A DNA stretch of 64,000 nt. It comes from Salvia splendens. Taxonomy: Eukaryota; Streptophyta; Magnoliopsida; Lamiales; Lamiaceae. Position 1 is the stretch's first letter; the number at the start of each line of letters is the position of its first letter. Where the stretch lies: positions 25,532,061 to 25,596,060 of the forward strand of contig NC_056038.1 in the NCBI RefSeq assembly GCF_004379255.2, in the 5' to 3' direction. Shown one piece after another: positions 54,361 through 64,000 of this stretch. The position numbers and the translations under genes are program-made. The notes under the pieces are model-generated. The model did no database searches, was not told the origin of the DNA, and saw nothing but the letters and a program-made list of their open reading frames with translations.

Positions 54361-55155
54361 ATGTCATTCAATCCTCTTTCCGCTATTCTCAAAGAACACA
54401 AACTCGAAGGTCATAACTATATCGTATGGAAACAAAACTTGGATATCGTTCTCACTGCCGAAGAGTACAAATATGTGCTCACTACTGAATGTCCACCTGA
54501 ACCTGCTGCAAATGCTTCTTGCAGTAGTGAAAGAAACATACAAAAAGTGGTGTAAAGCCAATGAGATGGCGAAGTGCTACATGTTGGCTTCTATGTCAAC
54601 AGTACTTCAACATCAGCATCAAGGCATGAACACTGCTACTGAGATTATGAACAATCTTAATAACCGTTTTGGTACTCAGAATCGAGCGGCTAAATCTTTA
54701 GCCTTTCGGAGCATCATGACTAAGGTTATGAAGGAGGGCACATCTGTGAGGGACCATGTCCTCGAGATGATGAGCCACCTCAATCAAATTGAGGTTTTGG
54801 GAGGGATCATTGATCCCGAGTCCCAAGTAACTATAATCCTTCAGAGTTTGCCAGCTAGCTATCAGCAGTTCAAGCTCAATTTCGAGATGAACAAGAGGGC
54901 TTACACCCTAGCTGAACTGTTGACTGAGTTGCAGTCAGCGGAGGATCTTATGGTCCAAACAAAGGCTGCTATGATGAGTTCTAGGCCGTCTTCCTCAGGC
55001 TCTAAGCCAGGTAAGGGGAAGAGAAAGCCCAGAATGTTGTAGACCAAATATAGCTAAGGGCAAACAGAACGGGTGAAACACGAACAGAAAGCAAAGTGGC
55101 AAGTGTTTCAAATGCGGCGAAAAGGGGCATTGGAAGCGGATTGTCCCTAAGAAGG
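54361..55155 (+). pseudogene. gag: Copia gag (frameshifted)
   Basis: Begins at ATG 54361 with MSFNPLSAILKEHKLEG and the Trp of the copia gag start (YIVWKQNLDIVL). A frameshift around 54515-54530 moves the reading to the frame of 54535-55042, containing KKWCKANEMAKCYMLASM, LVQ-type helices and ILQSLPASYQQFKLNF. A stop and further shifts follow, then the zinc knuckle CFKCGEKGHWKR near 55105-55140. Gag would form the virus-like particle; this copy is broken. Confidence 0.85.
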
Positions 55156-55190
55156 CCAATGGCTCAGGTATGCACCAAGCTTTCGTTGTT

Positions 55191-58100
55191 GAATATCACA
55201 GAAAAAACATTATCGGACCAACTCAAAATACGCACACGTTCGGATACTGACTTCTTCGACAATTCTTCCAGGACGGCTGAGGGGGTGTGCAGGCTTGAAG
55301 AAATCCAGTCAGCACCCGCGGAGCTTTGAAAGCACACGTAACATGCGGCAAATCAAATCGACGGTCCACGTCCCCATCTGCAACTTGCCACATACACACT
55401 CGATAGAAAACTGCCCAAAAAAGAAATCATCAAAAGCAGAATACCCACACAGATCATGCAAAGAAACCAAATTCCCAACATATAATCCTAGTTCCCACAC
55501 AACTCAAGACTACACAATCAACTTCTTAAAACTGAAAAAAGTAGTGAATTAAGAAACTTATTTCCGGACACACGCCCGTTCCACTCAAATGAAACTACCA
55601 AAACCCCAATAAGAAGCGGCAAGGAAAACACATAGTATCTCATTATAAAACGATCCAACAAAGTACAGAACAAACCATACATAAGAGCAGAAAATACACA
55701 CACCTTGAACGAAACCAGCAGAAAAATAACGGAGATGATCGAGAAAAATACCTGACATTGAAGAAGGCGACGCCATTTTTAATCCGAAGCATCGGCGAGG
55801 AAACTAGACACTAAAAACAGAAACCACGAAAGCTGATTCCACAGCTAAACATAAAACTGAGCTATAATCTGCTCAAACAAAAAAAACTAAATTTCCTTTC
55901 CAAAAACCTAGAAAACTCTCCAATTAAAACAGAGTTAGAGAAGATTTAGATGGAAATAAGGTAGTGAAGAAAATAGTGAGATAATCAACAAGTAAGAGAG
56001 GGATAAAATGGAGTTTTAGTGGAGGCCACACAAATGGAATTGCGTATGTGTTTGTGTACTCCACAATTCTTTTTTCCCGGTTTTATTTATTATTTTTATC
56101 TTTCTAATTCAGTATCTAAAATTTTAACGGCGCAAAACAAATTCACCTTTCTCTGTCAAATTTTTCAGGGACGGTGACGGTGACGGTGAGGTGACTGAGC
56201 ACTAACCCTCCTCTTCCCCTTCCCCTTCCCCTTTCCCCTTCCCCTGTGTACGAAAAATCCAGAAAAAAAAAACCTCTCAGTCCATGCCAATACTTTCACA
56301 AAAATAAATTCGCGCAATTTGAAGTTAAATTCACTTCACTTATCATCAAGGATATGAGGTCGTAACATACATATTCTTCAAAATAAAAGATTTTTATCTA
56401 TTTCCCTTTTTTTCTTACTAATATCACACCATGCAATACACGTCATTTATTATACACTAAAAATAGAAAATAAAATAAATTATTTATTAAAATTAGCTCA
56501 TAAATATAGATTTAAATCTTTTTGGATATCCAATACAAAAAATGCAAATAAGCCTTAACAACATATAAAAATAAGAGTTGAGAGTGTGAGAGTGTATATA
56601 TGGCAGTAAAATAATATAGTATTAATAGATTAAAGGGAAAAAAAACCATCAACCACAAAATCGAGTTTATGTTATTTCAAATTTGATCAAATCGAGTTTA
56701 TGTTATTTCAGCTTTGATGGAAGGACAGAACAAAACCTAAAACCGAGATAGAATTCTGTCGTAAATAAAGTGAAGAATGTAATGAAAAATTACGTGGGAG
56801 AGTAGATTTATGACACCCAGATACCTATATATTTATAATGCAACAAAATCACTATGTAGCTATTCCAAAACCCTTTCACTTTCCTCTTCCAAAACACTTT
56901 TACTTCACCCCTTCCAAAACCCTTTCAATAGGCATCGGTCGGGTGTGAATCCCGCGTCGGCAACGCCCAGAAGGCATCCGCCGCTCGGCTCTCCCCTTCC
57001 AATAGGTGCCGATTGGAGCCCCTATTGTGAGTGGGCCTAAGATTGAATCTCATAACTTAATCTTAGATTAATAATCATATGATAATTAGTTATAGTCAAC
57101 CCCTCCAACTAAAATAATTTCACAATTTAATCTTAGATTTATTATCCCATATAGTCATGGCAACCGTACAACAACTTAGACCAAGTTTATCGGTTGATGG
57201 AGGCCGACCTCCATGTCATTACACACTTAAAAAAAAAAATAGAATTGATGGTCTCCCTCTTTCTTTAACCACGGTCACACGGAGGCCAACCTCCAACCAC
57301 TTGGTTGCCCATGTCATTTTATTCATTCAGCCAATGAGACTGTGTCAAATGGTATAATCTCATTGTATTTTTTAAAAAAGTTATATATCTTTCATATATA
57401 CTATTCAAAAATTATAAAAATTATACCAAAATTCTTAATTTTTCATCCTCTAAAATATAGACCACATTTACTATAGTTTTGTATAAAAAATGTCATCTTT
57501 TCACCTCATATAATCTTTCTTCTTTAGTAATAATTTCAAGTATTTTTATTTGTTTATTTTTATAATTTTTATTTTGTCATTTATTGTGCTTTTTATAAAT
57601 TTTATTGTGCAATAGTAATATTTCAAGTAATAATATCATTATTAAAAATGATAAAAATAAATATATAATGGTGTGGTTGGGTGGTCATTAATGATAAAAC
57701 ATCAAAAAATGTATGGTTGGGTTGAATATTGATAATGTGAAGGATATAGAAATTAATTAAATATTAAAAAAAATTGGATAGTTGGATTGGATTGAGTGGT
57801 TGCTGATAAACTTGTCTCATGCAAACAAAATGCTCATTCTTTCAACCAAATTGTCAACACCGACTCGTTTCAAGCCGAGGCTTTAATTCTTTTATTTCTA
57901 ATTCAGAGTCTCACTTTCCTTAATATTTAACCGTGGAGGTCAAGCAAAATGAGGTAGTAAACTTCTTAGTCCTCTCATCTTGAAGTGATTGAAAATACTT
58001 TTGTTCCACTTAAGACGACAACACTTGATAATCCAACATTACGGCCCATTAAGTAAATATGATAGACAGCCATTCAGTAAATATAAATGGTTGTGGGTAT

Positions 58101-58305
58101 TGTCTCTTGCATAAGAGATAAGTAAAATGTAGTGTAGGGCTCATGAATTGTTGAAGAGATTGATACAATTAAGACCAGTTACAGTTGTGTAGTATGTCCT
58201 AAATATATTTAATTTCATTAGAATATAAAATAAATAAATAAAATAAGAAATGAATAAATATTAAAATGTACTAAGATCCATAAATATTGTAAGAAAATAT
58301 ATGAC
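55191..58305. other. Low-information region with a possible orphan first exon
   Basis: On the minus strand ATGGCGTCGCCTTCTTCAATG (55776 downward) is followed by a GTATTT donor, and 55560-56180 looks like a leader or promoter; the downstream gene could not be identified. A CCCCTT-rich microsatellite lies at 56213-56245. Between 56800 and 58305 short repeats and AT-rich DNA occur, with no gene or clear element. Confidence 0.3.
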
Positions 58306-60007
58306 TGAAACGCCAAGAGAGCGCGTGCTGAAAATGATAGAATATTGAATTGCAGACTAGTCAAGCATACTGACTAGACCAAACTGGTCAGGCAGATTCA
58401 CTAGACCTATCTACGTGTCGTCAGACGCGCAATCCAAGGCTGCTTTCAAAAACCCTAACTCACAAATACTATTAATAGTATAGGGAAGTAAAGATCGAAT
58501 CCCACAAGGATGGAGGCGAAAAGCATGTGTTCGGGACATTTTGGGAGGTTTTTGGCTGTTGCCACACAAATAAGTGGGTTAAGAATCTACTTGACTTGGC
58601 GGATAAAACAGGAACTCTACCTAACAGATCAACTAGACAGGCTACGCACGGAAATATGCATGAAAGACTAAGCATGAAACAAACATTCAAATCTGAATAA
58701 AGCAACCGGGAGCACCTGCAACCACAACTCATCTAGAAATTTCCTAAATAGGCAGACAAGTAAGAAAAGTAAGTGGGGACCATTTTCCTAAACTGGTTAG
58801 GCTGACAGAAAAGCTGTAAAAGCAAAAGCATAAAGCAGACTTGCAGATCTGAACATTAACTACCTCCTACTTCATCTTCTTCATGTAACTAAACAAAAAC
58901 AAAGTAAAAAACAGAGCATTGAGACACCATTGATGCAGGAAAACAGAGCATGCTTCAAACAAAATGCGAACAAGAAATTTAAACTAAGAACTACTGGATC
59001 TACGCTAACTGGTTAACCAGAACGATGAACGAACAGAAACAAGCCATAATCATGCAGTTCCAGAACAGAGCAAAACTAAATCTAAAAGATCGAACACTAA
59101 CTAACATGGATCTACGAAAATCAAATGCTAACAAGCATGGATCTATGAAATCAAATACAAATAAACTAGATCTAAGAGATTCTAACACTACCAATTGCGA
59201 AAGCATCCAACACAATAAAGCCTAACATCTCAAGATCTAACTACCAATTGCGAAAAGCATCCAACAAAACACAAATAAAGCTCAACTCCACCAGAATCTA
59301 ACAAAAACTCCAACGTGAACTTCCATAACTTCAAATAAAAACAGATCTAAAACTTCCAAGAGACAAGATTCAACACCAACAACGAAATACTACGAAATTC
59401 TTGAGCTAAGATGTTCAAAACCACGGAAAAACGCTTAAAAAACAAAACTAGAGCAATTCAAAACAGGATGTAAGATTGTATCTTCACTCCATAGAGCGGT
59501 GGAACACGATTTCAGAACTAAGAACGGTCGGAATTAAGGATTTTCCCCCCTCTGAGCTAGAAGGCAGAGAGCTAGAAACTGAAGTTGGAAGTGGATTTGC
59601 AGCTAAGAACTATATCTAATGACTACTGTGTGTAGAATGTGAGCTCCCAAAGGCTGCTTTCTTCCTTCAATGTTGGCTCCTTTATATAGGGAGGCTTGAG
59701 GCCAATTCTCTAGGGTATGTCTTCCATGATTTGACATTTGTACTCTTAAAATAATGGGGTCTTCGAATTCTCTCTCATTTATCCTACTCCTTGCACTGCC
59801 TGCCTCTTCTGATAATTCTCCTTGACCAATTAGGCGGCTTTTCAGCATTTTCACTCCTTTTTGCTCAATCTGCGTTTGCTCGGTCAGTTTACTCGATCTA
59901 CCTGATCCAGCAGCAACATGCACACTTAAACTCAAATTTTGTGCATGATCTCCCCCCCAAAGCACGTGAATTCACCCATAAATCAATGCATGAAACGAGC
60001 CTTATCA
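58306..60007 (-). mobile_element. Solo LTR of an Athila-type element
   Basis: 1702 bp, TGAAACGCC...AGCCTTATCA, flanked by ATGAC (58301-58305) and ATGAT (60008-60012), a 5-bp duplication with one mismatch. It shares the ends and the block ATCGAATCCCACAAGGATGG with the LTRs at 1136, 18558 and 31442, all in the same orientation. No internal region. Confidence 0.85.
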
Positions 60008-60315
60008 ATGATGAATTGTAGATGTTGGTTCATAAATAAGTGAATGTGGTAAAGAGTGGAATGAAGATTGAGAAATAAACACTGCATTATGGATTGTATG
60101 AAAATCCCTATTTTAAAATCGAGCAACTTGAAAAATTAACTAAATAACTTAGTAGAAAGAGTGAGCTGAAATATATTGTAAAATGCATAATAAAATAGGC
60201 TCACCAGCTTAGTTTGGACGACTAATATATGACCGAGTGACTCAGTTGATTTAATTTAAATTGTTATTTGAAAATTTCCATCTGATTAAACAAGAAACGA
60301 TTAATTTAAATATTA

Positions 60316-61080
60316 GAGCATTCATAATGCATGTCGCGCCAGCCATGTTGAGCGCCCTCGTAGAAGGAAGGGGGTGCGGCGGGGACTGTGATTGTGGGCA
60401 GAGAGGGCGCTGCTTGTCGCTCGTTAAAAGCGCGTGCCACAACCCTAGGGGGGTGATTTCGAGGTTGGAGGTCGAATTTTAATTTTTTTATTTCAAATTC
60501 AAAACATCATAAATGCAAAAACATTCACTTTCATTTTATTCCAAATCCACTTTCATTATGACAAAAGGATTAATCCCAACCACACGTTCTCATTCAACTA
60601 CAATGAGCGAGACGAAATGGATAACTTTGTCCACTCTAGGGGCAGGAACGTTGAGAGGCCGGCAGAATGGGATCGAAGTCAATGCAGATGTTCTATCCCA
60701 TTATCCATTGACAGGTCAAACGATAGTATTTACTAACTGTAGGCAGTGAATATAACGATGACTACGAGATTTGTAAGATGAAGGCGAGACCAATCCTGGG
60801 AAGGGGCAAAGTAAGAAGCCGACATTTGGGGATGGGCCGAAAAGGTACTGCCCGAAGGAATGTTTTGTTTTGGTGTTGTTCTACATCGATGCGTCAAAGA
60901 CCTCATCCTTGTCAAAAACCAAAAGTTCTAAATGTTTTGGAAACAAGTTGCTAAGAAGTACGACACATGTATGCCCAATGATGCGCCTGAGCGTGATTGT
61001 GACATGCTAAGGAAGGTGGAAGCACTGGTCTCGAATGCAGAAAGACGTGATATAGAAAAAAAAGAGTGGAATGATAATGT
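60316..61080 (+). mobile_element. PIF/Harbinger fragment with decayed ORF1
   Basis: Left end GAGCATTCATAATGCATG follows TTA (60313-60315). GC-rich subterminal DNA follows, then broken plus-strand coding around 60600-61070 with words such as FWKQVAKKYDTCMPNDAPERD, resembling the Myb/SANT-like accessory protein of plant Harbinger elements. No right terminus; Stowaway elements start at 61082. Confidence 0.5.
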
Positions 61081-61081
61081 A

Positions 61082-61285
61082 CTCCCTCCGTCCCAAGGAA
61101 GATGACCCTTTTCTTGAGCGGCACGAGAATTTATGCAACTTTATTTTGTGTGTGACGTGAAGAGAGTAAAGTAAGAAAGATGAAATAAAGTAGAGAGAAA
61201 TGTGTTTCTCCTTTTAGTAATGTGTCATCTTGGTTGGAATAAACCAAAAAGGAAAGTGAGTCATCTTCAAATGGGACGGGGGAAG
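61082..61285. mobile_element. Stowaway MITE
   Basis: 204 bp, CTCCCTCCGTCCC at the left and GGGACGGGGGAAG at the right, bounded by TA dinucleotides. Confidence 0.8.
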
Positions 61286-61297
61286 TAGTATTTTGTA

Positions 61298-61547
61298 CTC
61301 CCTCCATTCCATAGTAGTGGAGACGTTTCATTTTGGCACGCGATTTAAGAAAAATTGTGTTAAGTAAGTTAAATAAAGAAATAATATAGTAGGAAATGAA
61401 AAAGGTAGAGAGATGAAGAGAGAATAAAGTAAGAGAGTAAAGTAAAGAGAATAAATGTGTTGACTTTTGCTAGAAAAGGAAATGCCTCCACTATTATAGA
61501 AAGTACTAAATGACAAAATGACTTTACTACCGTGGGACGGAGAAAAT
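61298..61547. mobile_element. Stowaway-like MITE
   Basis: Starts CTCCCTCCATTCC after TA and ends near GGGACGGAGAAAA before TA, about 250 bp. The right end is less well conserved. A further fragment (GGGACGGACT ... GGACAGATGGAGTA) lies at 61626-61677. Confidence 0.7.
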
Positions 61548-61731
61548 AGTATTTCAAATTTATAATTATTTAAAATTAAAATAAATAAATATTGCAAATT
61601 AATAGTAAGCATGAAATTAAATTCAGGGACGGACTAATAAGGTACTAGTACTATTTTTCAAGGACAGATGGAGTATAAGAGAACGAGGGATATGACCTTT
61701 TATTGGAATTTTGTATGTCGGTGGAAATGCA

Positions 61732-62528
61732 ATGTTTTAGAACCGCCCGGCTGGACTGCGAACTAGAAACAAATTTTTTTATTTTTTTCATCAAAGTTTT
61801 TAAAAAACCTGTTTTTTTCGTCAAAGTTTTAAAATTTGTTGTTGGTAGGGGTTAACTCATGACCTCTCTTCTAGTTAAAAAAACCTCTATCAGTCACCAT
61901 AAGGGTTCATTAACAATTTGAAACATTAAATATTTTTATACATTAACCATTAAACTTTTTATCTACCTACATAAACTAATAATTCATTTTAATTTTATAA
62001 CTCTTTAATATAATTGTTAATTATAATATACTATATAATTATCATCCTCTAAATTTTAAGGATACTTTACTTGCCACTTATACTATTATTATTACCATAT
62101 AGGTTCATTATTTACTATAAATAAATAAATTTTTTATAATATATATTTAATTTATATACCCTAGCTATTGATATTAATGAATATTCTTTTCTAAACTAAT
62201 TAATAATTCACATTTAACTATATAATATTATTTTACCAAATAAACTTTTGAAATTAATATAAATTTTATCTATTTTAATTACATGAACTATTAAATTTTT
62301 TTATCTACACTAACTAATATTAAATTTATATGTAACTAATTATCTATAAGGTTTAATGTTTTGTAATATATTATAAATTATATTTTATCATTTATAAAAT
62401 TTATATAATTTTTATTATATATATTTGCAATTGTAAAATGGTTAGATAAATGGTTCAACTAGTCTGGTCGATTGAACCATGAATCAGTAGTTTCACAAGT
62501 TCGCTTATCGACCCGGTTTTTAAAACAT
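61732..62528. mobile_element. Probable non-autonomous DNA transposon
   Basis: Ends ATGTTTTAGAACCGCCCGG and, inverted, ATGTTTTAAAAACCGGG. The interior is AT-rich without coding sequence. The flanks (GGAAATGCA left, GGTGAAATGGCA right) are similar but not a clean duplication, so the superfamily is uncertain. Confidence 0.45.
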
Positions 62529-62550
62529 GGTGAAATGGCATGGCTTGATG

Positions 62551-63407
62551 TAGGGGTGTCGAAACGGGTAGCGGGTAACGGGTAATCCGAACCCGACCCC
62601 GTTACCTGCCGAGTATCGGGTACCCGTTACCCAACGGAATCGGGAAACAGGGCGGGTCGGGTTATATAATTTTGGGTTTGCGGGTATAGGGGTAATCCCG
62701 ATAGTCCCGAAAATACCCGATATACATATTGATATTTATAATTTTTTATTTTTTATTTTAATACTTGCTCTTCATGATGTAATTTTTTTAAGATTTTAAT
62801 ATTTAAAATATAATTTTTTATTAGTAATATATTATAAATGTATTTTTTAAGTTTTGAAGAATGATTGGTGAAACCGTGTGAAACTTTTATTACTTTAGAC
62901 TTTTGGTTGAAGTTATTTACTTATTTATATTTATACTTTTGATTAAAGTAAGACATTGTTGCTTACTTTGTTAATTGTTTTCATATTTAGATTTTTGAAT
63001 GGTAATTTGGAGTTTGGATTTTTTGGCATTGTAATTGAATTTGGATTACATATTTACTTTGCAGGTGGTATTTGTGCAGCTCATATGATTATTTAAAGTA
63101 GATATTTCAAAGATTACATGGCTTGATCTCAATTCTCAACAAAATTAAATAATAATAAACGTTTCAAGTGAGACTATTACATTCATCAAGTAGTATTTTT
63201 TAAAAAAGCATCTAAAATATACAAATAATATTTTAAAAAAAGAAGATTTCAAAAAAAAATGTTTCGGGTAGGGTACCCGAGGCGTCGGGTGCGGGATACC
63301 CGACTCGGGTATCAGGTAATACCCGACTAATGCGGGACGGATATTGGGACTAACTTTCGGCCAAAATCGGGTGCGGGTACCCGCGGGTACCCGTTTCGAC
63401 ACCCATA
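62551..63407. mobile_element. Non-autonomous hAT element, copy 2
   Basis: 857 bp, TAGGGGTGTCGAAACGGGTA at the left and TACCCGTTTCGACACCCATA at the right, bounded by the perfect 8-bp duplication GCTTGATG (62543-62550 and 63408-63415), diagnostic for hAT. GGGTAACGGGT and GGGTACCCG units crowd both ends. Same family as 20881-21918. No transposase. Confidence 0.92.
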
Positions 63408-63617
63408 GCTTGATGTTGAAAGAGGGAAAAAAAAACACGTTTCTTTGGAAGTCGAGTTGCAACTACCACCCCAATTATAAATATAGTCCCAACAACCAAA
63501 TCAGTCTACCTAAAAACAAAAGGTCATACTCCTTCACTTCATTCCAAAATTCATCATCAAAATTTCCCCAATTTTTACTCCATTAAATTTCCTCTCTCCC
63601 AACACTCGCCGGAATCC

Positions 63618-64000
63618 ATGTATACGACCGCCGCACGCCTCTTCCTAATCCTCTCCCTGCTCTCCGCCGCTGCCGCTGCAGCCAATCCCCCCTCAGTCTA
63701 CGAAGTTCTCCAATCCTACGGCTTCCCCGCCGGCCTCCTGCCGCAAGGAGTCACAAGCTACGAGCTCGACACCACCACCGGCAAATTCTCGGTGTCCCTG
63801 GGCGGCAGCTGCAGCTTCTCCATCAGCGGCTACGATCTCAAGTACAAGAGCACCATCACTGGCACCATCGCCAACAATAAGATAACAGATCTGAACGGGA
63901 TCCAGGTGAAAATTCTGTTTTTCTGGATCAACATCATCGAGGTCACAAGCGACGGTGACGAATTACAGCTTTCTGTTGGAATAGCGTCGGCTAATTTTCC
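63618..64000 (+). CDS. DUF538 family protein, 5' part (runs off the window)
   Basis: ATG 63618 opens a frame that stays open to the window end (127 codons). Residues 1-22 form a signal peptide (hydrophobic LFLILSLLSAAAAA, cleavage expected near AAA-NPP). The DUF538 pattern follows: SVYEVLQSYGFPAGLLPQGV, then SYELDTTTGKFSVSLGGSC and YDLKYKSTITGTI, continuing to IQVKILFFWINI. DUF538 proteins are plant-specific secreted or endomembrane proteins of about 150-190 residues, often stress-responsive; some have been proposed to bind lipids or chlorophyll catabolites, which I cannot judge here. Usually intronless or single-intron. Upstream, the hAT element ends only 210 bp before the start codon. Confidence 0.93.
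   Translation, partial: MYTTAARLFLILSLLSAAAAAANPPSVYEVLQSYGFPAGLLPQGVTSYELDTTTGKFSVSLGGSCSFSISGYDLKYKSTITGTIANNKITDLNGIQVKILFFWINIIEVTSDGDELQLSVGIASANF

Larger units (their letters stand above)
50573..55190 (+). mobile_element. 5' part of a Ty1/copia element
   Basis: Plus-strand 5' LTR, primer-binding site, a leader of about 2.35 kb and a gag that runs out near 55190 without any pol domain or 3' LTR following. Either the 3' part was deleted or the sequence continues in an unrecognised, rearranged form. Confidence 0.75.

Overview
The window is a stretch of plant (eudicot) nuclear DNA. The evidence is spliced genes with GT-AG introns, plant-type protein families (LEC14B, a plant WEE1, an FHA/AAA ATPase, DUF538) and plant transposon lineages (Athila, Tat, Ty1/copia, hAT, PIF/Harbinger, Stowaway, Mutator-like). 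An asterid is plausible, but the species cannot be fixed from the sequence alone. Nothing suggests bacterial or organellar DNA: there are no rRNA or tRNA genes, CRISPR arrays or operons.

Layout. 1-3880: decayed hAT transposon (minus) split by an Athila-type solo LTR with a perfect CAAAC target-site duplication. 5811-8245: LEC14B-like WD40 gene (plus, nine exons), intact except for one in-frame TGA. 9022-18237: dead copy of the cell-cycle kinase WEE1 (minus), broken by frameshifts, a stop, a Mutator-like foldback element in an intron (11028-12339) and a very young Tat-lineage LTR retrotransposon inside exon 2 (12671-18096). The Tat element has near-identical 691-bp LTRs and an intact 1069-codon pol, but no gag or protease. 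18558-32911: Athila-lineage Ty3/gypsy element (minus) with a decayed gag-pol and an extra 3' reading frame. Its 3' LTR contains a copia solo LTR, which itself contains a non-autonomous hAT element, making three nesting levels. 34071-36870: two PIF/Harbinger elements, one with a transposase carrying two in-frame stops. 37178-43840: intact 28-exon FHA/AAA-ATPase gene (plus, 1090 codons) with one probable U12-type intron. 45422-49958: Stowaway MITE, a hAT-like terminus and a copia remnant (minus) containing a solo LTR. 50573-55190: 5' part of a copia element (plus). 58306-60007: another Athila-type solo LTR. 60316-63407: Harbinger fragment, Stowaway MITEs, a probable non-autonomous DNA element and a second copy of the hAT family with a perfect 8-bp duplication. 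63618-end: 5' part of a DUF538 secreted-protein gene.

The host genes do not form a pathway. LEC14B is probably a CUL4-DDB1 adaptor, WEE1 is a CDK-inhibitory kinase (dead here), the AAA ATPase is of unknown substrate, and DUF538 is a secreted or endomembrane protein. What links the region is transposon nesting and sequence decay dominated by C:G to T:A-type stop codons. Exon borders were read by eye from splice consensus, reading-frame continuity and remembered family sequences. No alignment was run.
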